From contig JALLLS010000001.1 of assembly GCA_025094145.1 (NCBI GenBank), positions 1,116,001 through 1,180,000 of the forward strand: DNA of 64,000 nt, in the 5' to 3' direction. The stretch is from Spinellus fusiger. Taxonomy: Eukaryota > Mucoromycota > Mucoromycetes > Mucorales > Phycomycetaceae. The translations under genes were made by a program, and so were the position numbers. Shown here in pieces: positions 25,752 through 38,848 of the stretch (the first letter of the stretch is position 1; each line of letters opens with the position of its first letter). A model generated the notes under the pieces. The model had not been told where the DNA came from. It made no database searches and saw only the letters and a list, made by a program, of their open reading frames with translations.

Positions 25752-26334
25752 ATCACTAGGGAGAAAGAGGAAGATAAACCAATAGGCTTGGACTTTGTCT
25801 TGGTTCTAGTTGTGTCATTTGTGTCGTGCTTTCTTTTGTGATATCTACAAGAGCACTCTAGATGGGTGTTATTTTCCCTCATAGATAGTGCCCATAGTGA
25901 GACATCATAGTATGGATGTAGGATGTGTTGAACATTTAGTCATTTTATTAGAGTACAAAGTGTATATTGGCAGCCATCCTCACACTAGAGTGGGCTATGG
26001 CAAGATGTACATAGAATAGACTATGGTATGGACAGTGTGCACTGGATGATTCAAGGTAGGTGACTGTTCCTACCTATAACCAGGATCACTTCAAGGGGGC
26101 TTGATTGTCATTACTATGTTGGGTCTATTATCTGAAGAACTTGGCAGAAATCACCACCCAACATAACAACTTTACCACCAAAAGGCACACACACACACAC
26201 ACACATTCTAATGCACTACAGCTTATCCTATATGCTTTGTCCCAGACTAGAAAAGAAAAGAAAATACTGTGTGGCTGTCTCTTCACTATTTACCAGCTAC
26301 TCATTTATCGTTTTTTAATATATAAGATATAAAT
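25752..26334 (-). repeat. 583-bp inverted repeat, copy 2
   Basis: Reverse complement of 17534-18116 with no difference that I could find by eye. The flanks on both sides are unrelated to those of copy 1. Together the copies face each other across 7.6 kb containing ATG8, RPL39, Hook and METTL5. Confidence 0.95.
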
Positions 26335-27924
26335 AGGGATATATTACTTGTACATGTACTCTTTGTTGTATACACAGAAAAGTATGTACAAAAGATGTCA
26401 AACAAATGAGAAATGATACTAACAAGATCTCTTCCGGTTTGTTTATGATCAAATGTATTATTATTATTATTATTATTTTTAAAAAAAAAAAAGAGTAAAC
26501 TGATGGCTTAATTTACCCAAAAGAATAAATAGAGTTTATATTTTATTTGTTTGTTGTGTTAAACAAGAATAGATACTTGACAGTACTATTTTTATGATAT
26601 GAGAACACTAATCCGGATTCAAGCCTTGTTCTTAAATTGTTCACATAAGCTGGGTTGTACTGTACAATACTGTATTTCAGAAGTATTCCAAGGCCATATC
26701 AGAAGCTATTTCTTTTTCCCCTTCCTCTTCTCTTTTCCGTATATATTTATATATATATACACCTATTTACTCTCTTATTCTCTTTCTGTTATGTATTTTC
26801 TTAGTTATACTGATAACAAAATAAAAATAAAAATGTCTAATTTGATCAGTAATTGCTATTATTTAATAGGTAGTTTTAAAAAGAGTATTTCGTAGTAATT
26901 ATATAGTGTAATAATGTAATAAAACCAAACTCTATGAAATATATTCTCTCTTTTTGTCTCATGATATACATTCTAAACCATCAATGGGAGGCTTCTCATT
27001 CTTTTAGACTCATCACAAGGCTGCTATGACAACAGAGTTCTTTCTTTTCCTTTTGTTAGAAGAGCATAGAATGAAACCTATCAGTGCTACTTCTCGTCAT
27101 GCAGCCGTTTCACTCTATACCAATAGGCTCTCAGCTATATTTGTGATGCATAATGCTTTTTTGCTCTCTGGATAAAAATAGCAAATTATTTTACAATTGT
27201 TTTACATTCTGAATTTTACATCTTTAACCCCCACGATTGACAAGAGTACACATAAACACACCAGTTATATGTAGATAGTAATGAAATCATAGTCGACCTT
27301 TGTACTAGTATCAATAACATAAGATCTACCTATTCTTGTAGAGTCCTGAATGAAGTAGACAAAAGTAAACAAAATGTAGGACAGGCTCACTTTCTGTTTT
27401 GAACTCGTATTCTCTGACCTTGGAATTTTTTTAAAAAAAAATGTTCCGAACATCTATTATAGACTACTATCCAAACAGACGATAAGCCATTCAAATATTC
27501 ATAGCCAAATGAATCAATTCTTAATCTTCAGCAGTGTACCATTCTCTATAGTGTTATGTTTTACAAATAAAATTTGGTCTATGAGATAATATAAATATTT
27601 TGGTTAAATGAAATATCGACATAATCATGGGCGTTTTTTTTTTGAAAGACAAATAATTGGAATTTAATTTGAGATGCACAGTGTTATTCGTCCTTTATCG
27701 GAGCATCTATGAAACGTGAGTGATAAAATATTCTGTTCAGCAGACTGACACTAGGATACTCACAATAACTATTGAACGAATGGGCCAATATGAATTAGCT
27801 AAATAAATCAATGAAAAGATTCAATACTAGAGAATGGTGATTTGGGATAGATCAAGTGAAATTTCATTGTTTGCTTACTGTCAAGGCCATTACAGAAGTA
27901 GTATTGTGATGTTTAAATGGAGTG

Positions 27925-27970
27925 TACACCAGGAGACTCTTTGACCTTTAAACACTCCTTATGTCGTTGT
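27925..27970 (+). mobile_element. Decayed transposon end related to copies A and B
   Basis: TACACCAGGAGACTCTTTG followed by ACCTTTAA resembles the right terminal repeat of copies A and B read inward (TACACACCAGGAGATTTTT, then GGCCTTTAA). The sequence beyond drifts quickly and I could not find the opposite end, so this is a relic at most. Confidence 0.4.
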
Positions 27971-30599
27971 TTTAAATGACCAAACCATTTATTTTTAAAG
28001 AATAGCAAAAAGATAGATAATTTACAAAATAATAAAAGGTTTGCTATTAATCCATGCGGCTTGAGCTACGGCTACTCGGGGAAGAGTATAGAACATTGGA
28101 CTATTTATACTATTGAATAGAACAGTTACACTTCAGAAAAGAGATAGTATAGTCTTAGTTGAGATGATGCATAGTTACCTAGTGATAGAATAGAATACTA
28201 TCTACAAGTGTATCGATGAAAATGATAAGCCTACACTGTACTAAACACACTGAACAGCGGTAATAAGAGCCATAGAGTATCTATTAAAATAATAATAAGC
28301 TATACATAATGGATAGTGATAATGGCACATCTCACTTCAGCCTCAGTTATAAATTCAATCTGTCATTTGCATTAAGATCAATTCAAATAAACAGTGGTTT
28401 CCATCTCATATTTCATCATTATCATGATTTATCTTTTCATTCACAGACTTAATACAAAACTCACTGTACTAATCTCCAGTCCTATAGAGTATCCACTATT
28501 TCTAATATAAATATATATATCAAATTATGTTAAAGATTAAAGTCATTGGCAGACTTATAATAATGGACAGTATCCGCTTCTCCTAAATTGCCTTTTATAT
28601 TTTCTGTAGTATTGCTTCACAACCAAGGCTTGAGAAACCATTGAATAAAATCCAAAGACAATTCATCATGGCCCCATCAGGCCAATAGAATCCATTATTT
28701 GTTTATTTAAACTGAGAAAATAGTTTCAGCCAATAAAGATGGAGACAATAATTAAAAAACACGATAGTTTACTTATATATCACAGAAATATCTAAATGTG
28801 TACGGGTTTTGTGCTGTACGCGTTGACTGTACAATTAAAGTTAGTCAAAGTAAAAGTGTTAGTGAGAAAACCTAATATAAAAGTAGATGTAACATTATAT
28901 CTATCGACACATGTACACACGTATACATGTATACACTTTCTCTCTCTTTTCGCTCCATCTGTTGTTAAAGAAAATTCTCTCTTGAAACACTTCTTTCTCT
29001 TTACTTTAATTTTATGGTCAACTTTACATCAATATCAATAAAAGAAAAATACATATTCTGAAACATATTTCTAATAGTGTTGATTAAATATATTATAAAG
29101 AGAATACACCAATGTCACATAAATTATTATTTTTGCTCAAGTGTATTTTACTGAACTATACCCAAGCCAATATTTGCGATTGTTAACAAGATGTTTATAT
29201 TTATAAAGCTCAACACATACGGTATTCTATACAAATATGTATTGTAATGCAAGAAAATGTAAACAGTGGTGATATAAAAAAAAACCCCTTTTACAAGGTG
29301 GACGTAGCGCTAATCATTGTACTTAAAGAGTATGACTAAGAAATAAACAAGTGTAGTTAGGGTAATTAAATATAAGACAAGGAATAGATTCTCATTTTAT
29401 CTATCAATCAAAATCATAGTCGTTTTGTATCAACTATTGATGGAAGAAAGAAGAAATAGTATGTACAAGAACGTGGATTAATCAGAATCTTAATTAGATA
29501 GAGTATCAACGTTATTCAGTATAAGCTATGTAGAACGCCATGTTATTTAAGTCCATGGAAAAATAAGTTTTTGTAACATGAGTTAAAATTTGAAATTGGG
29601 TAGGGCAGGGTAAGGTAGCTATCCCATATTTAGGTTCCTAGAGGTATTTTAACCAGTCTATAGTACTGCCGATGTTTTTCTAGTGTCTAGTTCTCAAGGT
29701 CTCTTATAAAAGAGGGCTAGATCTTTCTCCTTACGGATTTATCCAATGAATAAAAGCCTATTATAATATTTATTCTATATGTGTATTGATTTAATGATTT
29801 CCTTCATTCTACCGAATATTAAACTGTACTATATCTTTTTAGCAAGTTCGACTTTAGAGTTTAAAGTACCGAACCCACAGTTATAAAATATTTACACTAT
29901 CCTTTTTTTTCCTTGTTATGATCCATGTTTTGTGGCATACTAGGTCTTAGTTATAGAAAGGAAAATAATAATAATAAATATATACTAGAACAATTCATTT
30001 TGTTTATTGATTATCATGTAATATCCCTGAAATAAGACAGATGAAATAATGTCCACTTGTTATAGCATAAAAATACGTTTTATGTAAATAGTATATAGAA
30101 AATATAGTATATTTGTCAAACCTATAAAGTATATAGTTAGCAAATATACTCTTTTTCTTTTCGCTAACAGAGTACAAGAGAGGTAACTGAGCATTACCTA
30201 TCGTTCACCAAACGACTTGCATATGCATAGAGTTATTAAATATTAATAGAGCTTTCTAGACCTAAGTTTTACATGCACCACAACTTTCGGAAAAAAAAAG
30301 GTTTGTCATTATGAGTGCCAAACTACTTATTATTATAATAAAAACTTTAAGATAATAAAAGAATCCATGGTAATTAAACGTGTTTATTTATTTATTTATT
30401 ATTTATTATTTATATTAATTAGTAATGGAAAGGTTAATATTTTGGCTAAAATAAGCACACTATTCTATATAATAAACTGTTAATCTTTTGATGAATTGGA
30501 ATAGGCAAGTGAAAGATCCAACTCAAACTTTTGGTTGTTCATCAGCTTTAAGTACTAAGAAATCAGGTCAGTCAAACAAGAAGGTGAATGATCTAATAT

Positions 30600-30720
30600 A
30601 TTATTATTATTATTATTTAAAATAATAAAATAAAATAAAATAAAATAAAATAAAAATAATAATAATAAAATAAAATAAAATAAAATAAAATAATAATAAT
30701 AATAATAAAAACAATAAAAT
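30600..30720. repeat. Compound (ATT)n/(AAAAT)n microsatellite
   Basis: Runs of ATT, AAAAT and AAT units in the gene desert. Confidence 0.9.
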
Positions 30721-32620
30721 AATCTCAGTCATAATGCATTATGCCTACTGTAAAATAATACGCTATAGTATATACCAAACAATATACATATAGGAAAAAG
30801 GCGTTGGCATGTGTAATAGCATCTATATTATTAATGAAAAGTAGAGAAAAATAATGACGATTGTTCTTCTCAGTTTATCAATGAACAACGAATATTGTAA
30901 TGAAAATATTAGAAGCCAATAGTGATAACGAAGAATAGAAGAAAACTTATTGAGAGTTGTTTAGTAAAAGACTTAATTTATCAACACAAAGGCACTTGTA
31001 TAGTGGCGCATGAATATATTACTATTTGAGACGGATACACCGATCTGACTTAACACTTGCTTATATTCTTCGGGACTGAACACCGGAATTAAATTGATAG
31101 CCCCATTTCACTGTGAAACAGTTAAAATCTTAATATCACACTGTTTACTGAAGAGAGAAGAAATGAGAAGAAAGAGAGAAGTATCATAAGCCAATGTTCA
31201 CTACATCAGACGGATAGAAATTAAATAATATAGAGTTACTTGTAATGTGAAACTTACATATCTTTTTGCACTTGATGCATTACAGGTAACATAGATGTAC
31301 ATTTATGTACTAATGTTCATTGATAAACATACATTCATACATTCAAAAAGGAATATGCCAGACTATAAAAAAAGAAAAAAGAAAATACAAAAGAGGAATA
31401 ACTATCAAATAAGCATTTCAACTAAATCCGCCAGAGTCTGACATCTCGTTTGACCCGCGTGTCCCTAAATGATGATAAGGCACCAACTCCGTTGTTGTTT
31501 AAAGAGTAGAGTGTAACTTAAGTATAGGCCATTTGTACCAAACACTAGCTTATCCGAAAAAAAGACCGGAATTAAACCCTGTTGGTAGCCAGATTGAGCA
31601 AGAAGTACGCTAGTTGGTACACGTTAGGTCTGTGTGATTTATCACGTGATAGTTTAAGACATAATGTTTATTTTCTGCTATTTGAAAAAAAAATTGTTGT
31701 GAAAGAAAAGATAAGAGACATGCTTATTAATTATTTTACAGAAGATTATCTGGGGGTGTTCTAATAAAGAATCAAAAGAGGGATACTACTGAAATTGTGG
31801 TGCCATATGCATTCCATTAGTTTCCGGAAGCTGTAATCATTGAAACTTGAGGTTGAAATATATACAATTAGGAAAAATTGACATGAAGTAAAGAGACAGA
31901 GAAGGATAGATAAGAACGGGTAAAATCCAAAAAGATGTTTGAGTTGATTTGATTTTTCGCAGGGTGATGGTAATGAACATTTGACTTGATAGTTGTTAAG
32001 ACGTGGGCCACGGAGGGGAAGGTAGAGGAATGAATGGATGGGAAAGACTGGTAAAGTCATCGACTGCTTATTTTGGTCGGACAACGGGAGCAGGATAAGG
32101 TCTAGGAAGTGGAGGCTTGCTAGTTCTAACGGGAGGCATCTTTGATAGATTGGTATAAGAGCTTGGTATAAGAGAGATAACTCGAGTAAAGAAACAAATT
32201 AAGAAAACTTATGCATTTTATACCTTTGAACTCATCGGGATCAAAATAGAATGCTAAGACGGCATGATTCAAATAAAGAAAGGGTAATATTGCTATAAAT
32301 GTTGAAACTTATTACGAGAAATAGGTGGATATATGACAGCTTGTATTACGTGTTTAAACAATGTATGGTATCCACTCTAAATCAAGCCTCCCACATCCCT
32401 TCTCGGATGCAAGTCTGTAATGGACAATTAGAATAAGTTTATCATTATTTTGGAACACTTCAGTAACTGATGCCAAATCTGACTCCGTTAAATTAACTTG
32501 GGGTTTATAAAGTGTTGATGTGGGCGAACTTTAGTAATGTTATCTAGAGTCGTTTCATGTTTTCTTCAATTACAACAGTCTAGACACTATTTTATAGATT
32601 TATTTATTTATTATTACAAA

Positions 32621-32702
32621 TATTACTATTATTACTACTATTATTACTACTACTATTATTACTACTATTATTATTACTACTACTATTATTATTATCATCA
32701 TC
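32621..32702. repeat. (ATT/ACT)n trinucleotide microsatellite
   Basis: Alternating ATT and ACT triplets. The array creates an artificial open frame on the minus strand that should not be called a gene. Confidence 0.9.
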
Positions 32703-35700
32703 AAATAATTATATAATAAATAAAATAGAGAAAAAAATCTCTTTCTATTCAATACATCTTCCAAGGCATATGGCTCTATCAAGCCACTGATGATCTGTTC
32801 TATTACTGATGTTAGCAAAGCATCAAATATATTAAAATAGAATCCAGCTACGGACTTTTGAATGTTTATCGCATGGTAGATATCTTGTTAATAAGTCGGG
32901 AGCAAAGATGATCGACTTCGATATGCGCTAAGAAGCTAATAGCAATCTTTTGCATTTCAATACCCTGTACGATAAGGTTTCCTGCTGATGAATAAATAGT
33001 ACTCATCATAGATTGACAAGCGGAGACTTTGGATACTGTTTCTGGTTTAAATATATAGTGCCTTACAAATCGACGATGGTGTTGATTACAATAGATATAT
33101 CTTTAAAGTTGATAATAATGAATGAGCATAACTATTCTCTATGTGTAAAATAATAGATAATTAATACATATAATCTACTAACAACCTCTAGTGAAACCTT
33201 TAATTATTAAGAATAATCTAATGAAGCCTATAACAATTTTGTAGTCTAAGATCATAACGAAATTTAAAATAATTTTTTCATCAAAAAAATAAAAATAAAG
33301 CCTCAAGGTTAAGCTGATCAGACGAGTTAGTATTGAATAGTCTTCCGGCTATTTACTTCTCTATGGGATACTACAGACATAATATTCTTGATTGGATTCA
33401 TGGGCTGATAAAAGAAATAAACTCAAAGAGAATAAATAGTCACCCCCATAGATCGGTTCATGGTGTGACAACTTGACATTTATTACACGCTTAAGTAAAT
33501 GCCACCAAACTAAATGCTATACTGTTTTGACAGCTGTGCAACAGAAACATTAACTTACTGGCATCGGGCAAAAGTATGTATACATTGGACATATAAGAGC
33601 GTGTGCTTCGCACGCCCGATACATGCGTCTCGAAACTATTTCAGTGTTACATGGCGTTCTGAATGGTTGCACGTCATGAACATATATCATTAGGTAACGT
33701 TTGACATTCTTATAAAGTACTAAAAGAATAGCTTTCATCTATGGTAAAGATATAAGCAATTCAATAATGGTCAATTTCACAGAATATAAAAGCTTATTCC
33801 CTTTTTGTATTTTTCCAAATAATAGTTTGATAGTTTTTTGTGTCTTGTATCCACAGTTTTCTGTGTCTTGGAAATTTATATTTTACTGTGTCAGTTATTC
33901 TGGTGAATACATCTAATATAGCTAATATAGTACATTTTTTAGACATGACAAATGTTGTTGGCATGAGTGAGTAAGGAGAATACAGTCTTTATAAAATATC
34001 ACTTTCTATCTTTCATCCTAATGGTCATTAACATAGTGTCTATAAGTAAATTAAAGGTGGATTTTTGGGACAAATATTTTAAGATAACGTTGCAAATGAG
34101 GAAATAGTCTACCCCTTTATTACAATCGAGTCAGAGAAAGAATACTGTCCGTGCATTTTTTTGAAGAGAATGTTTGAATGTTTTATATAAACATGCTTTA
34201 GAAATATATAAGTATTCTTTGAAAGCATAGATTGATTATTATTATTATTGGGATGATCTATCCTTTAATTCAACATACTAGAGTATCAAAGAAGAAAGAC
34301 CAGGAGAGATAAAACTCAAAAGAAAGATACAGATAAAATCATTGAACTATCTCAATAAACACTATGAGACATGAGCGTGTAGTGTTTTTGATTTTAAAAT
34401 AAAATAAAGGCTGGTTTTTATTAAGAAAAGGTTTAAGCTTAAAATTGAATGGCGAATGGCTTGTATATTATTCTCCATTTACAATGTATGCTTAAGTAGA
34501 TGGCCTTTTTATTATTATTAACTAGTGCTCATAGTAACTCAATGACATTATAGGCTTCTATAGAGTTCATGGTCTATATGAAGATGAACAAGTAACCATA
34601 CCAACTACTATTTATCATGCACATAGCTTAACCTACCTTGGGTTTGATCCCTGAAACCTTGAGCATAAAGAATCTTCTGATGTGCAGCGTGTTCAATCTA
34701 CGTAAAAACCGAAATGCTTTATTGAGAATGAAATAAGGTTTATAATTTTTGACTGGCAAATTTCCATAATCGGAGCCTTCATAAAACACTATTGCCTTGA
34801 TCTACACGTTTGCGGAATGTATCCGTGAGGTCTTATTAGAGCTCTATCATTTATCTTTTGTTACATTTTATTCGAAACACTCTATATTCTATATAAATAA
34901 TAAAACTAACCTATGATCAAGGGTGCATCGCAAATAGATGAGACATAAGACTACCTTTATTTGTTCATAAAGTGCCTTGTCATGATATATGGTTTTTGTG
35001 TTTAACTTTCATTTTAAGGAAATATTAAGTTTCTTTATAAAAACATAGAGTTGAATCATTTTAATCGTTTTTCAGACAAATAAACAAAACCTCTGGACCA
35101 GTAAGATTATCAATAATAATAATAGGATAAACTTGGTACTGTTATAGTGGTGTATCTAATAATCAAGAAAATGAGATGTTTATGGTCGTATACGTTTCAC
35201 TCCAACTCTTTTCAACATAAAGAATTCATTAAATTATACTACTAAAGGATGTAAACACTTTTCTCTTGCTTGTATATTTAAAAATAGAGTCAACCGATGA
35301 AGCCTAACGAATATGAAAGAGTCATTACACAAAAGACCATTTCTTTATTTTCTTTATTTTCTTTAATATCAATCTATTCATTACAAGACAATGGTATTTA
35401 TTTCACAGTGTTACTATAGACTATAGTATAAATAATTATAGCTTATTATTAACATTAACGATTCTATTTATTTAATATGTCTTGTCAATACAACAATCAT
35501 AAATGAAGGCTAATGTTACACAGTGTACTTTTATTTGTAAAGAACACAACTATTTACAGACTCATAATGACACTTATGCCTTTAATGAGATAAACTATAG
35601 TGGATGGATGTCTTTTATAGCTTTAAATGGGTTTTTCTTTCTCTAAAATAATCAAACAAAGAAAGACAAGGAAAGCTTATGTTGATTTTTCAAAACAAAT

Positions 35701-35912
35701 TTTACGTTCTGTGTTCAGTTAGAAGAGTAAGTACAGTATACTAATAGTAATAAGATTGTTTGTTTATATATAGATATACTCGTGTATAAACATTTACACC
35801 AATACAGATGTAGAGAGATCTAAAGAGAAAGAGAAAACGAGAAATAGAGAGTGCCTATATCAATCTTTCAACAAGCTGGGCGCAAACTATTAATAACAGA
35901 CACGACACATCC

Positions 35913-36270
35913 ATGGATAAAATTATAGACAGACTTCACATTTTAGAATTGATCGTCCAGGGCAAAGACAAACTATCGATCAGATGTCAAATAGAAAACC
36001 TTATAAGTGTCCTACTGTTGAATTATGACAGGTGAGTTACGACAAGTGAGATGGGTGGGTCACAAATAATATTTGTTTTGAGCCTTGTTTCTTAGTGTTT
36101 TATTGCTGTCACACAAGTACACAGTTGAGAGGTTATATTTTATTATAGGTAATAATGTAAGTGCTTTATGAAGCCTACTACTACTTAGGGACAAAGAAAA
36201 AGAATGCACAAAGTTCAACAAGAACAAGGGACAGGAGCTCGAGGCAATAACAAGGGACAGGAACTCCTAG
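35913..36270 (+). CDS. Possible small two-exon gene, unknown
   Basis: An ATG-initiated frame (MDKIIDRLHILELIVQGKDK...) ends at a good donor (GACAG/GTGAGT, exon 35913-36031). It can join in frame to an exon starting at 36189 (RDKEKECTKFNKNK...) that stops at 36268-36270, for about 66 aa. No domain is recognisable. Near the stop there is an imperfect short tandem duplication (aacaagggacagg twice), after which another frame stays open to 36440. It could be a lineage-specific gene, a 5' fragment of a broken gene or chance. RNA evidence is absent. Confidence 0.25.
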
Positions 36271-37967
36271 GCTTTTTGACTGTCCTTGATCTCCACTCTG
36301 TAGCTGCCTTGGAATATCTTAGTAGTGATAAGAAGAACAGAAAACCAGAACAAAAGGGTTTTCAAACACGATCTATTGTTGCTACACAGGTACACAGATG
36401 GATCAAGAGGAACAAATGGTACTCCGTTATCATCATTAGCTGAGGGAAGAAAAAGAAAAGAAAAGAAAAAAAAAAGACTTCTTCCACCAAGTATTCTTAA
36501 CCAACATAAGAACAAAAACACTATGGACATTCAGTCACCCCTTTTAAAGTGTATTTTATTTTAAAATAAAGCTGTCATGGTTGAGGATTGTAAAGATCAA
36601 TCATTGACTAAAAGATATTTATGAATTCCATTCTTCTAGTCAATGATTGATTTTGATAGAGTTAGAATCTATTTCCCTATTGTCTCTACCTAGTTACACG
36701 CCACAATGAGTGGTTTAACAAGATGATAGTGTAGCCAAGACACTTTCAAAAGACAAGAGAGTATGATTGGCTAACCAAGTTTTACTAATATATACCAAAT
36801 GACTAAAAAGGAAGAATACAGACCAAGCAAATACTATAACATGTCTTTTTATTGGGGTAAGAGTAACGAGAAGAAAGTGTACACATTGAGTGACTCAACA
36901 AGGCAAAAGGAAGTGTCTTTGAAGGAAGTGTCTTAGAGAATGGTATTCAACCAGGTCTGTCATTGGGTCTGTATCACTGAAATGAGGTCTCGACTGGTTG
37001 CTAAGCTTGATTCATTTGAAGGAAGCGATAATGATAGAGTACTTGCCAACACATGCTGTTTATTTCTATTCTCATGTAGGGTAGATGCCATGTTCCAAAT
37101 ATAACTGGCTTTGTTGTTTAGTAAGGAATCTATTTCAGCCTAATGTATTACGTATAGACACAAACATACATTCTTTGTTATCTTTTTGTTGATTAAAGCC
37201 ATATCTATTGTTAGTGTATTTGTTTTATTTGATATTGAGTTGTCTTTGAAATATTCTTCTGATTATTATTATTATTATTCATAAACCAGAGAAGAATCAT
37301 AATGCAATGGAAAGTGGTTAGACAATTTGTCAGTTAACATAGCAGCCATGTGAGCATACACTCAAAGTTTGTTTTGTGTCTCCCTCCGAGTAATCGGATT
37401 GTACAGACGATCTTTGAATTACTATATAAAAATAGAGTAATAGTATAGCTTAGTCTTTTATTAAATAACAACTGGATGTCATGTAAGTATTCAATTCTAA
37501 TGGTTGATACACTGGGATGGAGTGTGTGTATTTATCCATTGACAATGGATTTGGTCAATGATTTCAATTGCATGTTGTAGGCAGAGCATTCTTCATCACT
37601 TCACTAGGATATTGCATGGAAGCATATAAATAAAATACATTATGAGCTATCAAATGCTTTTCCTAATTAAATGTTCATTCGCTTGATATTCTAATGCATT
37701 CAGTTGACTAGCCTCTTTTCTTTCATAGGGAGTGCTGTATGTTATTGATATAGCACTTGTGGGCTGATTGACTATTATTATTATTATTATTATTATCTTA
37801 ATGTTGAGTGAATTTCTTTCTTTGCCATTCATCTTAAAATAGCAGAATAGCAATTGATTTTCATACATTTTACTGTAAAGGTGTCGTGGTGTAATGGTGC
37901 AACAGTAGACTACATGTACTACCTTTTACTGGAGAAGAAAAGGATAGTACAGACAGGAATTATCATC
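36271..37967. other. AT-rich intergenic region
   Basis: No gene seen beyond the small hairpin repeat at 36596-36651. A (TTA)n run occurs near 37773. A stretch at 37880-37915 resembles the 5' half of a tRNA (GGTGTCGTGGTGTAATGG) but has no matching 3' half. Confidence 0.5.
36596..36651. repeat. 15-bp perfect inverted repeat with 26-nt loop
   Basis: The arm ATCAATCATTGACTA at 36596-36610 is the exact reverse complement of 36637-36651. There are no other repeat features nearby. Confidence 0.85.
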
Positions 37968-38195
37968 ATGGAAGCATCACTACCCAATACAATGATATTA
38001 ATAGCGTTCTTACTTTTATGCGTCCACACAGTCCAAATAGCTCAGCCAAACCAACCCTCCGTAGGTAGTATTGAAGAAGTTTATCTTGATTTCAACACTA
38101 CAGCCACATATGTTTACAAAGTACAGAAGAAAAAAGAAAAAAGAAAAAAGAACGATGTCTCATCTTTAAAGCGGCATCTTTGGGAGATAAAATAG
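37968..38195 (+). CDS. Possible small secreted or membrane-anchored protein
   Basis: A 75-codon frame starts MEASLPNTMILIAFLLLCVH, a plausible signal peptide (short polar lead, hydrophobic core LIAFLLLCV). It is followed by QIAQPNQPSVGSIEEVYLDF, NTTATYVYK and a Lys-rich end (KKKEKRKK). An upstream ATG at 37854 would add 38 residues that spoil the signal peptide. No family is recognised. The Lys-rich tail could be read-through into an intron, and the minus strand of 38166-38327 also has a protein-like frame. Treat it as tentative. Confidence 0.3.
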   Translation: MEASLPNTMILIAFLLLCVHTVQIAQPNQPSVGSIEEVYLDFNTTATYVYKVQKKKEKRKKNDVSSLKRHLWEIK

Positions 38196-38848
38196 ACAGT
38201 TGAGAAGTGAAGAAGCAGAGAGTGCTGCCATTTCGGGAATCACCTCCGGATCATTGACCTGTTGATACTGCTTGGGGATAAGCATCGATTTACAAGGACT
38301 CCGCTCTCCATGTTCCCAGTACTCTAAAGGTTACATGGATTAAGTTGGAAAAATAACACAAACACAAACACAAACACACACCAGAACACACACACACCAG
38401 AACCAAAAGTGAATATTGCACTTTATCTTATAGTGAAAAGTACTGTTAGCTCTCATGTGTGCGTACCTACACGTAGGTTTAGATAGACAAGTGAAGAAGA
38501 CGATGGCCTTTATTACCTAATGATCCAACTGTTAAGAGGTGAAGTTCAACAAACAAGAAATATGTCAATGATTTATACACCACTCTTTTCTATCCCTCCC
38601 CTATTCTCTTGTCTTGAGTTGAAATCTATCTTTGTACAGTCATGCACATGTAGAGCTAAAGTGATCAGGCTTTATTGTCCATTATTGAAACAGTTAAAAT
38701 AAAAGCAGTTGAAATATACAAGAGGTTACTAGACTATCTCTCAATCTGTGAATGAGAAAGGAAAAAAGGAGGGGATTAAACACACAGAGATGGGAAGCAG
38801 TAGAAGAAGAAGAGAAAGTATACGCAATGAAAGAGATGAGTGTTTGGT
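38196..38848. other. 3' side of HSP70
   Basis: Holds a (CAAACA/CACACC)n run near 38358-38402 and AT-rich DNA. A minus-strand frame at 38166-38327 (LEYWEHGERSPCKS...) looks protein-like but has no start and is not called. Confidence 0.4.

Larger units (their letters stand above)
26335..35912. other. AT-rich gene desert of about 9.6 kb
   Basis: No reading frame over about 110 codons and no recognisable domain on either strand. The base composition is visibly more AT-rich than in the flanking genes, with many ATT, AAT and AAAAT runs. Isolated GC-richer islands (near 28058, 31440 and 33600) look like decayed fragments. A reverse-strand stretch near 31010-31105 can be read as protein-like (LIPVFSPEEYKQVL) but leads nowhere. 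It could be heterochromatin, a decayed transposon field or a centromere-associated region; the sequence alone does not decide. Confidence 0.5.
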
